Below are positions 19,701 to 27,990 of a DNA stretch of 64,000 bases, one piece after another. A model generated the notes under the pieces. That model saw only the letters and a program-made list of their open reading frames with translations. It was not told the origin of the DNA and did no database searches. The first letter of the stretch is position 1; each line of letters opens with the position of its first letter. The DNA comes from Bacteroides luhongzhouii (GTDB lineage Bacteria; Bacteroidota; Bacteroidia; Bacteroidales; Bacteroidaceae): contig NZ_CP059973.1 of the NCBI RefSeq assembly GCF_009193295.2, forward strand, positions 62,001 through 126,000. The letters run 5' to 3'. The position numbers and the translations under genes are program-made.

Positions 19701-19795
19701 ATGTTTTGCGCAAACATAAATGTAACAGATAAAGCACATAACAAACTAAAAATCCAGAAACGTTTGTTCTGATCCATAAAATTACTACATTTCAT
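16712..19795 (-). CDS. SusC/RagA-like TonB-dependent transporter
   Basis: The protein has about 1027 residues from the ATG at 19795 (an ATG at 19777 is also plausible; the TTG at 19801 is unlikely). After the signal peptide (RFWIFSLLCALSVTFMFAQ) come a CarboxypepD_reg-like domain (SVKGYVFDKGTGDPLIGASV), the plug with LDEVVAIGYGSAKKKDLTGS, NIRGQNSIKASNNPLIVVDG and ASSAAVYGSRAANGVILVTT, and a long beta-barrel ending in an aromatic C-terminus. There is no N-terminal STN domain, so it is not linked to an anti-sigma factor. It imports oligosaccharides across the outer membrane with TonB energy. A promoter with operator-like repeats lies 70-135 nt upstream. Confidence 0.96.
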   Translation of the reverse strand: MKCSNFMDQNKRFWIFSLLCALSVTFMFAQNISVKGYVFDKGTGDPLIGASVIQKGTQNGVVSDVDGNFVINIPINGTLVVHYIGYNSKEVQVTSAVKKLKIGMEENSQILDEVVAIGYGSAKKKDLTGSIASIRLEDSPRMSLPNMNVLDALKGQLPGLDIGTATNAGGNPSFNIRGQNSIKASNNPLIVVDGVVHLGSWNELNPSDIASVDVLKDASSAAVYGSRAANGVILVTTKRGKSEKPTIRFGATVGFQTPTTRPDMLSPEGYLQLKKDLRRMNGASEADLELQNLLTPYEYSAYQEGNIIDWYDECVSMGLSQDYQLSISGGTDKLNYYVSGQFLDQDGIMYNDQFKKFSVTSKIESQVTDWLKVGLKLSVVNKNADGKEADMRNAVNNTPYGYKYVRFEGFEHEMERSPQGHQTTINPLWQTRQFNEDRNQNYNGLTFARVDLPWIKGLSYTFNFSLNRWEGHGANFQDERYFMNTLDEKDLYDQTKYLVDANGSKSHSTRTDWFMNHLVNFNRTFGDHSVDLTLLAERQRATTTKSELSAKDFKAAGSTVLGIHSLELGNPAKRGINTDKTVLSQLAYMARANYAYKQRYHASASIRRDGYSGFADGNKYGDFFSLAGAWTVSNEAFFRDHVKLINYLKFRLSYGENGNPSVGSYSTFSKMGSGSYLFGQETANTSASSGLANKALSWEKTGAWNVGVDFSMFNDRLSGNIDYYSSRTVDLLLNRAIPVMNGFQNVSDNIGEVKNWGLEFSLRSRNIETKDFSWSTGLNFWMNRNKVVSLYGLDGDGDGVEDDDIANNLFIGKSLGAVYTYVFDGIIQEDDLEYMAIYGGNPGDVKFKDLNNDGKIDANGDRKIVGYSKPNFTMTMSNTLTYKNFELYFLLNWISGGGKNNYYIADNIYANYVGTFGGGGTANWLNKEYWMPEHPSNKVPRPNYTNPYQYKFPQRHDFLRLQDLSLAYRFDEKLLSKTPVRSLKFYVAAKNLLTFTSWEGIDPETGTAYAHGNPALRNITMGVEVTF

Positions 19796-19865
19796 AAACA
19801 AAGATTTAATTAAACAAAGTTTATATTACGGACTTAATTACAACTAACAATTCTTAAGAATATTG

Positions 19866-19930
19866 CAAAATAAGCGAATAATTCAAGAGACTCAAATAGA
19901 CTATTTATCTAAAAAGATAGACTATTTTAC
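19866..19930 (-). promoter_or_regulatory. susC operon promoter with tandem AraC-type operator repeats
   Basis: On the minus strand a Bacteroides-type promoter can be read: -33 TTTG (complement of 19893-19896), 19-nt spacer, -7 TTATTTTG (complement of 19866-19873; one mismatch to TAnnTTTG). Overlapping and upstream are two copies of ATAGACTATTT (19896-19906 and 19917-19927) exactly 21 bp apart, two helical turns, as for AraC-family half-sites. The proximal copy overlaps the -33 box. The distal copy extends to AGATAGACTATTTTAC (19915-19930), nearly identical to a site before the MFS gene. I infer binding of the divergent AraC regulator. Confidence 0.7.
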
Positions 19931-19984
19931 TGCAAACATACAATCTTACGTACACTACTGTTTTATACTGATACTGATTTGAGA

Positions 19985-21934
19985 CTAATAAATCTTAGCA
20001 ACCCAACCACCGCCTGAAGCTAAAGATATATTCAGAACTTCCCCACCTTCAACCTCTATAAGTTCATGTTTATAATCAATAGCACGAATATCAGCATTAA
20101 TACCATCTTTAAAAATCTCCATCTTATACTTCTTCCCTTTAGGCAAAAAGCTTAAATCCAGTTTCATCTTTCTTGGACTCCAATCTGTAATAGCAGCTAC
20201 ATACCATGAATCTCCACTTCTACGAGCCATAGTCACGTAATCACCTATTCTACTGTCAAGTGGCACGATTTCATCCCACTCAACAGGGATATTTACCAAA
20301 AACTCCGTACATTCGGCCTCTTTATAATAGTCAGATTGAGGATCTGGCAACATCTGCATAGGACTTTCAGCAATAACGGCCATTGCCATGAAATGTGCCC
20401 TTGTACCTTGCCCCATCGGTGTGTCATGGTTAAAACGAAATGATTTTTTGGTAGCATTATTCAATGTTCCGGGGATGTAATCCATGGGACCGGCCACATT
20501 ACGAATAAAAGGAAGCATGCAACGATTATCCGGATTATCTTTATAAGTTCCACCATTCTGCTCAAATTCCACCAAAGCCTCTCTTGTCAAAACATTGGGA
20601 TAGGCTCTTCTTAATCCATCAGGACGGTATGCGCCATGGAAATCAAGTACCATCTTATACTCAGCCGCTCTTTTTGCAGCTTTCCAGTAGAAATTAGATG
20701 CCTCTTGATCGGAACGGTTGATAAAATCAATCTTTAATCCTTTGATGCCCCATTCGGAAAATTTAGCCAACGCAGCTTCCATCTGGCTATCAAATAGATC
20801 GTAAGTGACCCAAAGCATCACATCCACTCCTTTTGAAGTAGCATAATCTACCACCTCCTTCATATTAAGACCGTCAATCGTCCGTGTCAAATCCTCTTTA
20901 TATGTCCAACCATCATCAAATAAGAAATAACGAATGCCAAAATGGGAAGCGAAATCTATCATATATTTAGCAGTCTCTGTATTAATGCCAGCCTTAAAGT
21001 CTACATTATATAATCCCCGTCGTGCCCACCAGTCAAAGGTTACCCATCCCGGCTTTATCCAAGAGGGAGCCTCAATCTGACATTTAGGTGCCAACTGATA
21101 AACCAACTGATTATTCAGCAAATCCTTATCTTCCGAAGCTATAGCAAACACACGCCAAGGAAAAGTTCTCTTTCCGGACGTCTTAGCTATGTAATTCTCA
21201 CAAGTAAGAATTTGTCTTCTGTTCTTTGAATTACCTTTAACATTATAAGTCTTAGGATAATTCCAGAAATGAGCTCTCAAATCCCTATTCCCTTTTTCTA
21301 ACCATAAACAAGGATAATCCTGCAAATCAGACTCTAATAAAAGCACATTCACTCCCGATGGAGTTTTTACTAAGGCCGGATAATTACCAGTTACCCCTTG
21401 CTCTATATCTTGAATTTTCTGTTCTACATAAGGTGCCTCATAGTCACTATTCATATTAGCGTCTTTCTGAAAAAACAAAGTGGAAGAAGGATCAAAAGCA
21501 AAGTCTGCAGCTTCATCAAAAATTGTAAGCTCCCCTTTACAATTGGTAGAGATGCGATAAGCTACTCCATTATCATATAAACGAATTTCCAGCTTTGTCT
21601 TGTCAGCAAACAGTAATGAAATCTCATTATATCGATCAACTATCCGAGAATTTTTCTCCTTTATTTCCGGCACAATTATTTGATCAACAGCATTTTTCTT
21701 TATCGAATGTACTTTTGCATTTAGCTTAGGTAACATACCTTGATCTGTATCCAAGTAAATATCACGAACTGTAAACAGGACATTTTCTTTGTGCAGTACC
21801 TGCATAGAAACATTCTTTTCAGCCGTCACGACAACATGCAATACTTTATTTGGCGAGGAAAGATTAACCTCTTTAGCCCCTGCAAACAAAGGATACAGAA
21901 GCAATAAAAGCAGATTGATTTTTAGTTTATTCAT
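19985..21934 (-). CDS. GH97 glycosidase with retaining-type active-site signature
   Basis: The 649-residue protein has a signal peptide (about 1-20) and the GH97 three-domain layout. In the barrel, GIKGLKIDFINRSDQ carries Asp403, the nucleophile position of retaining GH97 enzymes such as the alpha-galactosidase BT1871. DFHGAYRPDG has Gly434 in place of the base Glu of SusB-type enzymes, and VLTREALVEFEQ carries Glu452, the likely acid/base. The best prediction is a retaining alpha-galactosidase or related activity; the sugar is inferred. It is the last gene of the MFS-DUF5107-GH97 unit and is followed by 183 nt containing the susC promoter. Confidence 0.92.
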   Translation of the reverse strand: MNKLKINLLLLLLYPLFAGAKEVNLSSPNKVLHVVVTAEKNVSMQVLHKENVLFTVRDIYLDTDQGMLPKLNAKVHSIKKNAVDQIIVPEIKEKNSRIVDRYNEISLLFADKTKLEIRLYDNGVAYRISTNCKGELTIFDEAADFAFDPSSTLFFQKDANMNSDYEAPYVEQKIQDIEQGVTGNYPALVKTPSGVNVLLLESDLQDYPCLWLEKGNRDLRAHFWNYPKTYNVKGNSKNRRQILTCENYIAKTSGKRTFPWRVFAIASEDKDLLNNQLVYQLAPKCQIEAPSWIKPGWVTFDWWARRGLYNVDFKAGINTETAKYMIDFASHFGIRYFLFDDGWTYKEDLTRTIDGLNMKEVVDYATSKGVDVMLWVTYDLFDSQMEAALAKFSEWGIKGLKIDFINRSDQEASNFYWKAAKRAAEYKMVLDFHGAYRPDGLRRAYPNVLTREALVEFEQNGGTYKDNPDNRCMLPFIRNVAGPMDYIPGTLNNATKKSFRFNHDTPMGQGTRAHFMAMAVIAESPMQMLPDPQSDYYKEAECTEFLVNIPVEWDEIVPLDSRIGDYVTMARRSGDSWYVAAITDWSPRKMKLDLSFLPKGKKYKMEIFKDGINADIRAIDYKHELIEVEGGEVLNISLASGGGWVAKIY

Positions 21935-21956
21935 ATTTTTCAGACATAAGAAGTTA

Positions 21957-24900
21957 TTACTTATTTATCATATTATTATGTATCTGTACACCTTGATGAT
22001 TATTATCCAAGTGGGATGCAATATCAAAATAGCTTTTTGCCTTCTCCATATTACCAAGCCCCAAATGTCCAAGTCCCATCAGATAGTTGCAATGAACGAG
22101 ATTTTTCTTATTCATATCATCTTCCCAAATTTGTAAATCAGGAAGAGATACTGCAAAATAGTCCATTTTGAAGCGATCAAATAAATGTTTTTCACCAAAA
22201 TCAATCAACCGATTAAAACGACTACGAGCATTCTCTTCATCCCCCATTTTCAAGAAGGCTAACCCCTGATAAAATATTTTATCAGGTTTCTGATCATTAT
22301 AATACATTGCAGCTACCGGCAGGCTATCTCCCAGACTAGCTTTCACAAATAAGCGTTGTGCTTCTGCATCCCGTCCCATCGCTTGCATAATACAACCCTT
22401 ATAATAATTGAAATCATTTTCTTGAGCTCCTTGCAACTTACCCTCTCCCAAGTTATGAGGATAGACAAAACATTCATCTATCAACTTCAATGCTTTTTCA
22501 TATTCCTTCAAGTTCAGATATTTTTTCACCAATTCTACACGAGACAATTGATATTGAGCAGGTACTTTCCCTTCGCCACCTTCCCAAGGATGAAAATGGC
22601 GGTTATCAATCATGTGGATAGCTTCTTCATAACGCCCTAACTGATTTAACAATGTCACATACTCCAGATAAAGATCGTCACGCGAGAACGTAACCTCTTT
22701 ATGTGCATCAAGTAAAGACAGTCGCTCTTCATGCGGACGGTTAAGACACTTATATAATTGATCCAGTTCCATCAACACACGAGCATCCTTTACATCCAAC
22801 AAAAAAGCCTTCTCTAATAAAGCAACCGCCTCTTGTTTTCGATCTAATTTATTAAAATATGCCAGAGAAAGATTACGGAATACAACTGGAAAAGTAGCAT
22901 CCTGTTCAACAGAGGTCTCCCAAGCAGCTACAGCTTCCGCATATTGCCTCTTGTCATACCACAAGTTACCCAAATAATACAAAGCTTTAGGAGCCTTCTT
23001 TATAAGTCCAATAACGGTTTGAAGAGCTAATATTGCCTCCAAAGTGTTTGGAAAACAATAATCCGGCGATTGTAATTCAGCCACTCTCGCCACAGCCGTA
23101 GCTGCTTCTGTCTCACCAAGCCGAAGCAAAAACCAAGCCTTATAGTAATATAATAGTGTCGGTTGTAATACCGAAAAATCAATTGCGGCATTCACCACTT
23201 TAAGTGCTTCCTCCCAACATCCGCATGAAGCATAATCCAAAGCAAGCTCTTCGTAATTATGGCTTTCTCTACGCATTTGTGTCATCAATAAATGCAGATT
23301 TTCTTCATCTCCTGTTATAAGGTATTTTTCAAAACTACATCCAAAGTTAAAGTGATCATAGGATAATGATTCCTCTATCAATGCCAAAGCTTTATCCATT
23401 TCTCCCAAATGGCGCAAAATGATTGTTTTCAAATGCCTACCTCGTAAATTACACCAATTTCGCATTAATGATTTGTCTACTTCATAAAGCGCATTTTCCC
23501 AGTCATTCCATGTTGCTGATATCTGTGCTAAAGAATAATAACTCATATGCTGCCATGCATCATTCCAGCATGCCTTATAAAAATAGTCATATGCTTCAGT
23601 GAGCTTGTCTTGATATTTAAGAGAGAGTCCCAAGTTATATAGCGGCTCTCCGTCATAAGGATTCGGATTTTTCTCTGTCAAAGTCTTTACTGCCTGACGT
23701 AAATAAGATTCAGCCTTGGCAAACTGTCCTTTACGCAATAGCCAAAGTCCCATAGCATTGTTATTTCGAACATCACTCGAATCTCTATTCAGGGCTTCTT
23801 GATAATAATCTGTAGGCATATAAGTAGCATGGCGATACTGTTCCAAATGCAAACCGGTTAGATACAGTTGTTCTGTAGTCGAGACATCTTTCGGATCTAA
23901 AGCCGCCTTAGCCGCTTCCGGTACCTCTTTAATGTCTTCTGGCTCTGGTCTCCATTTCAACAAGCACTTACCTTTGGAATTAGAGATAGTGACACATACG
24001 TCTTTAATCTCTATAATTTCGACCTTTTCTCTCAAATCATTTTCAGGAGTAACATCTCTGATAATATCAAGGACTGTATTCCCAAATTGAGTTACAGTTA
24101 TATGAAGTCCGGTTTGTGTTGACGTAGCAAATACCTTCAAAATTGCACAGTCCACTCCGATTTCAATATTCATCAATATGTCTTCAGAAGCATTTTTCAC
24201 TACCCCCAATTCTCTATAAGGAATAAAATATTGAACAAATGTTTTTTCCTCATAAGGTTGCAGCCATGTAAAATCAGGTTGATTGTCTGTGTACACACCG
24301 GCCATTAGCTCAATATACGGACCATCTGTATCCGTTAAGTTACGATCCCATGCTTGGCCAAAGTCTCCATTACCCCATGTCCATTGTTTCTTACCTGGTG
24401 AAATATGGTGGTTTGCCACATGTAAAACTCCTGCACGTGTATCGTTCTCGTATCCACCTACAAAGTTATATTTTGAACGTATAGCCATATATGAAGTAGG
24501 TACAGGGATATTTTTATAACGAGAGATATCAACTCCGGAGGAATAATCCATTTTATAATAGGTTCCCGTAGCAATAGGATAACGAGAGACGTCACGTTTA
24601 CCATGGTCGAAAACTGCATTAACATCTTCGGGAAACACCGACTGATAATATTCATTCACTGCAACAGCAGGATTGGCCCACCACAAGAATGTTTGAGGGA
24701 AAGGAGTCGGATTATATACTTTCCCTTGTATTTCAAGTCGGGCACATCCCGGACGTAATGTAAAACCAGCCATACCTTTTTGATGGAACATACGTTCTCT
24801 TTCATTTACCCAAACGATTGCACTACCATCTTCTTTCTTTTCTATATGATAGTCAACCGGCAAATAAGTGCTCGGACGATGGTGTTGTGGCCAGTTAAAC

Positions 24901-25250
24901 TCAATACCTCCAGAAATCCACGGTCCGGTTAATCCCACCAAAGCCGGTTTAATGACATGATTATAATATATAAAATGACGTTGTTTCACCTTGTCATACG
25001 CCATTTGTACGCGTCCTCCCAATTCGGGCAAAATCATGACTTTGATATATTCATTTTCCAGATAGATTACATGATAACTTTGCTCCTTACAAGTATCTTC
25101 TATCTTTTCAATAACAGGATATGGATAAACGACTCCACTACTACCTTGATATACCCGCTTCTCAAGAAACATGGGATTTTTCTCGGCTTTACCGATAGCA
25201 TAGGTAGGAAGAAGAATATCCTCCTCCCAAACTTTTACTTCTTCAATCAT
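21957..25250 (-). CDS. DUF5107-like domain protein with C-terminal TPR repeats
   Basis: This 1097-residue protein has no signal peptide and should be cytoplasmic. Residues about 1-400 resemble DUF5107, a mutarotase-like beta-sandwich: the segments ILPELGGRVQMAYDKVKQRH, GPWISGGIEFNWPQHHRPST, GKVYNPTPFPQTFLWWANPA and HHISPGKKQWTWGNGDFGQA are rich in conserved aromatic and His residues. From about 470 to the end are many tetratricopeptide repeats (for example YQEALNRDSSDVRNNNAMGL and KALYYLGNLWYDKRQYAEAV). Its biochemical role is not established to my knowledge. Between a sugar transporter (7 nt upstream) and GH97 it probably handles an imported sugar or oligosaccharide. The family match is by eye. 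Confidence 0.8.
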   Translation of the reverse strand: MIEEVKVWEEDILLPTYAIGKAEKNPMFLEKRVYQGSSGVVYPYPVIEKIEDTCKEQSYHVIYLENEYIKVMILPELGGRVQMAYDKVKQRHFIYYNHVIKPALVGLTGPWISGGIEFNWPQHHRPSTYLPVDYHIEKKEDGSAIVWVNERERMFHQKGMAGFTLRPGCARLEIQGKVYNPTPFPQTFLWWANPAVAVNEYYQSVFPEDVNAVFDHGKRDVSRYPIATGTYYKMDYSSGVDISRYKNIPVPTSYMAIRSKYNFVGGYENDTRAGVLHVANHHISPGKKQWTWGNGDFGQAWDRNLTDTDGPYIELMAGVYTDNQPDFTWLQPYEEKTFVQYFIPYRELGVVKNASEDILMNIEIGVDCAILKVFATSTQTGLHITVTQFGNTVLDIIRDVTPENDLREKVEIIEIKDVCVTISNSKGKCLLKWRPEPEDIKEVPEAAKAALDPKDVSTTEQLYLTGLHLEQYRHATYMPTDYYQEALNRDSSDVRNNNAMGLWLLRKGQFAKAESYLRQAVKTLTEKNPNPYDGEPLYNLGLSLKYQDKLTEAYDYFYKACWNDAWQHMSYYSLAQISATWNDWENALYEVDKSLMRNWCNLRGRHLKTIILRHLGEMDKALALIEESLSYDHFNFGCSFEKYLITGDEENLHLLMTQMRRESHNYEELALDYASCGCWEEALKVVNAAIDFSVLQPTLLYYYKAWFLLRLGETEAATAVARVAELQSPDYCFPNTLEAILALQTVIGLIKKAPKALYYLGNLWYDKRQYAEAVAAWETSVEQDATFPVVFRNLSLAYFNKLDRKQEAVALLEKAFLLDVKDARVLMELDQLYKCLNRPHEERLSLLDAHKEVTFSRDDLYLEYVTLLNQLGRYEEAIHMIDNRHFHPWEGGEGKVPAQYQLSRVELVKKYLNLKEYEKALKLIDECFVYPHNLGEGKLQGAQENDFNYYKGCIMQAMGRDAEAQRLFVKASLGDSLPVAAMYYNDQKPDKIFYQGLAFLKMGDEENARSRFNRLIDFGEKHLFDRFKMDYFAVSLPDLQIWEDDMNKKNLVHCNYLMGLGHLGLGNMEKAKSYFDIASHLDNNHQGVQIHNNMINK

Positions 25251-25257
25251 GTTTTAT

Positions 25258-26634
25258 CTATTTTTTTATTAATTCTTTTTCTAATTCTTCTAATGTCTTT
25301 CCTTTTGTTTCAGGCAAATTTGACCGGATAAAAAGAAAGCCCGCCAAACAAATGCCACCATACAACCAGAATATACCTGCTGCTCCTACAGATTCATTAA
25401 GAATAGGGAATGTATACGTCAAGAGGAAGCAGGCCACCCATAAAAAAAATGTTGAAAGAGCCATTGCCATTCCCCGTATTCTCACCGGAAATATTTCAGA
25501 AAGTACTACCCAGACAACGGGAGCTAATGACATGGCATAACAAGCAATGGCCAATATGACAAGCAACAACATTGGCCATCCGCTCACCCCGCAATAATAA
25601 CATGTACCCAAAATAAGATAGATTGCCGCCAATCCAATTGAACCTATAAACATTAGATTCCGGCGTCCCCACTTATCCACAGTGTAGATAGCCACAAATG
25701 TAAAAATAACATTGGTAACACCTGTCACCACAATATTCATCAAAACATCAGAGACTTGATAACCAGCTGCGGAAAATATTTCGTGCGCATAATTGAAAAT
25801 AACATTAATACCACACCATTGCTGAAAGATAGCCAGTACGATACCTATTATCAGCACTTTTCGAACTGACAAATGAAAAAGTTGTCTCCAATTGCTTTGC
25901 TGTTGCTGCTCTGTAACTAGCCGAATTATCTCTGACGAGGTCTGCTTTGCATAATCATCTCCACCTATTCGAGCTAAAATGATTTGCGCTTTATCCATCT
26001 GTTGATTAGCCGCTAACCAACGCGGGCTTTCAGGGATCATAAATGCAAGAATAAAAAACAGCCCTGCAGGAACCAACTCTCCCCAAAACATCCATCTCCA
26101 AGCCCACTCCACGCTTTCCGCACTAAGAGTAGTTGAATCCGCCGCATAATACTCTCCTATCTGCCAATTAGCAAGTTGAGCCATCAATATACCTAATACA
26201 ATAGTTAATTGATTTAAAGAAACGAATTTTCCTCGAACCGGAGCTGGAGCCACTTCCGCTATATACACAGGGGATATATTGGATGCGATTCCAATGCCAA
26301 ATCCACCCACAATCCGATAAAAAATAAACCAGTCAAAATCATTAACCGCACCCGTTCCATAAGCTGACAACACAAAAAGAAATGATGCAATAATCAGCAT
26401 TTTTTTACGTCCATAACGGTCACTCCAACGTCCTGAGAGTAAAGCCCCAACCAAACATCCGACCAAAGCGCTACTCATAGCCCAACCTCGAAGCACAGGC
26501 AAATCTTCCAATCCCCAAAAAGGTTCATAAAAAATCTTAGCACCACCAATCACTACCCAATCATAGCCGAATAACAGCCCACCCATAGCCGAGACCAGGC
26601 AAATCAATAACAGATAAACATTATTCTTTTTCAT
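25258..26634 (-). CDS. MFS sugar transporter (sugar porter family)
   Basis: The 458-residue protein has 12 predicted membrane segments. The sugar-porter signatures are LSGRWSDRYGRKKML between TM2 and TM3, VYIAEVAPAPVRGKFVSLNQ, PESPRWLAANQQ before the central loop, QQWCGINVIFNYAHEIF in TM7, the VDKWGRRNL loop, and PETKGKTLEELEKE at the C-terminus. It should be a proton-coupled monosaccharide importer of the inner membrane, resembling XylE and GLUT-type carriers. It is the first gene of a unit with the DUF5107-TPR protein and GH97, and a promoter/operator lies just upstream. The transported sugar cannot be read from the sequence. Confidence 0.93.
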   Translation of the reverse strand: MKKNNVYLLLICLVSAMGGLLFGYDWVVIGGAKIFYEPFWGLEDLPVLRGWAMSSALVGCLVGALLSGRWSDRYGRKKMLIIASFLFVLSAYGTGAVNDFDWFIFYRIVGGFGIGIASNISPVYIAEVAPAPVRGKFVSLNQLTIVLGILMAQLANWQIGEYYAADSTTLSAESVEWAWRWMFWGELVPAGLFFILAFMIPESPRWLAANQQMDKAQIILARIGGDDYAKQTSSEIIRLVTEQQQQSNWRQLFHLSVRKVLIIGIVLAIFQQWCGINVIFNYAHEIFSAAGYQVSDVLMNIVVTGVTNVIFTFVAIYTVDKWGRRNLMFIGSIGLAAIYLILGTCYYCGVSGWPMLLLVILAIACYAMSLAPVVWVVLSEIFPVRIRGMAMALSTFFLWVACFLLTYTFPILNESVGAAGIFWLYGGICLAGFLFIRSNLPETKGKTLEELEKELIKK

Positions 26635-26656
26635 AATATATCAATAGAAGTTGCTG

Positions 26657-26720
26657 CAAAGGAAAACAATAATATTTATACAGGAAATAGAAAAAAATAT
26701 ATAAAGATGGACTATTTTAC
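26657..26720 (-). promoter_or_regulatory. MFS operon promoter with AraC-type operator-like motif
   Basis: Minus-strand elements repeat the susC layout: a weak -33 TTTC (complement of 26684-26687), a 19-nt spacer, and a -7 TTCCTTTG (complement of 26657-26664). The distal motif AGATGGACTATTTTAC (26705-26720) matches the susC site at 15 of 16 positions. The proximal copy is reduced to AAATAG (26685-26690), 26 nt from the distal ACTATTTTAC against 27 nt at susC. Identical placement relative to the promoter supports common control, probably by the adjacent AraC-family protein. Confidence 0.65.
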
Positions 26721-26847
26721 TACTTAGCAAAATACAGACTATAAAAATAGCATAAAGACCATAAGTCAATCAGAAGAAAAAAAGTAATCACTACTATCTA
26801 CTATGTTAAAATGCAATATAACAAACTGACTATATTTATAATATATA

Positions 26848-26855
26848 TATATTTG
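26848..26855 (+). promoter_or_regulatory. candidate -7 box for the araC-type gene
   Basis: TATATTTG matches the Bacteroides TAnnTTTG -7 consensus perfectly and lies 82 nt before the regulator ATG. No convincing -33 TTTG is found at the usual spacing, so support is partial. The surrounding sequence is very A/T-rich. Confidence 0.45.
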
Positions 26856-26937
26856 TATTCATTTACATTGCTAATTTTCTACATAGCTTATACATAATTA
26901 GCCATAAAACTCTAATAACACTTTCAATAATAATACT

Positions 26938-27825
26938 ATGATTAAGAAAAAAGATGGATTTAGCGGCGAAAGAGCAGTTGTACTTCCCCAGTTCATTATA
27001 CATGAAATGGAAGAAAATCCCGTATCGACTCATTTACATATTACCGATATCGGCTATTACCCCAAAGCAAAATTTCACTTTATCGAGCGGTCAGAGCCTA
27101 TCTCCCAGTATGTATTTATTTATTGTTATGAAGGTAAAGGATGGTATCAACTAAATGGAAAAAGATATACTGTCAATGCCAATGAGTATTTCATCTTGCC
27201 TGCTGGAATTCCTCACTCCTATGGTTCTGCTGATGATTCACCATGGACTATCTATTGGATACACTTCAAAGGGAAGCTGGCTCCCTATTTTTCTGCGCAA
27301 TGTTCACATCCCATAGAAATCAAACCTGGAATACAGTCCCGGATTAATAACCGAATAGACATGTTTGAGGAGATTTTGCATACGCTAGGAATGGGCTATA
27401 GCCACGAAAACCTATTGTATACCTGCTCCATTTTCTATCACTATCTTGGAACATTAAGATATCTCCAGCAATATAGAGGAGCCGTTCAACAGGATTCAAA
27501 CTCTACAGATATAATCATTGAAACAATACATTACATGAAAGAGAACATTGAACGAAAACTAACACTCCAAGAAATCGCCAAACATACAGGATATTCAATT
27601 TCTCGTTTTTCTTCATTATTCAGCCAACGAACAGGATATTCCCCCCTGACTTATTTTAATATGCTCAAAATCCAACAGGCATGCTATCTGTTGGACTTCA
27701 CAAACATCAAAATTAACCAAGTCTGTTACAAAATAGGCATTGACGATCCTTATTACTTCTCACGTCTATTCAATAAAATCATGGGAATGCCTCCTAAAGA
27801 ATACAAAAAACTCAAAAAAGGCTGA
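26938..27825 (+). CDS. AraC-family transcriptional regulator with cupin sensor domain
   Basis: The 295-residue protein has an N-terminal AraC-binding cupin (about 30-150; YCYEGKGWYQLNGKRYTVNA, FILPAGIPHSYG) and a C-terminal double helix-turn-helix (about 195-292; LTLQEIAKHTGYSISRFSSL and INQVCYKIGIDDPYYFSRLF). The cupin normally binds a small sugar signal and the HTH pair binds two direct-repeat half-sites. It is divergent from the MFS-DUF5107-GH97 unit, and matching bipartite sites precede that unit and susC. I infer it activates PUL 1 in response to a monosaccharide, so this PUL uses an AraC activator rather than a hybrid two-component or ECF sigma system. Confidence 0.93.
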   Translation: MIKKKDGFSGERAVVLPQFIIHEMEENPVSTHLHITDIGYYPKAKFHFIERSEPISQYVFIYCYEGKGWYQLNGKRYTVNANEYFILPAGIPHSYGSADDSPWTIYWIHFKGKLAPYFSAQCSHPIEIKPGIQSRINNRIDMFEEILHTLGMGYSHENLLYTCSIFYHYLGTLRYLQQYRGAVQQDSNSTDIIIETIHYMKENIERKLTLQEIAKHTGYSISRFSSLFSQRTGYSPLTYFNMLKIQQACYLLDFTNIKINQVCYKIGIDDPYYFSRLFNKIMGMPPKEYKKLKKG

Positions 27826-27849
27826 AGAAGACCATATTATATCTCACTA

Positions 27850-27887
27850 TTAATCCTCCTTTTTAGTGGATTAAAAAGGAGGATTAA
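27850..27887. terminator. bidirectional hairpin terminator between the araC-type gene and dnaE
   Basis: A perfect 15-bp stem (27850-27864 and 27873-27887, arm TTAATCCTCCTTTTT) encloses an 8-nt loop. It lies 25 nt after the regulator stop and about 100 nt after the dnaE stop on the other strand. The stem has A/T tracts next to the loop rather than a classical trailing T-run, but its position between convergent genes supports a termination role. Confidence 0.75.
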
Positions 27888-27990
27888 TACAGAAACCGGA
27901 TTTTATATTTTACTGTGCCTTAATTTTTGCCAAATATTTTTTATTTGCCATTTATTAAAGGACTGATATTCATCTGAGAAATACATATAA

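Noticed and set aside
19796..19801. TTG start for SusC at 19801
   Set aside because: ATG codons at 19795 and 19777 lie just downstream and precede the signal peptide.
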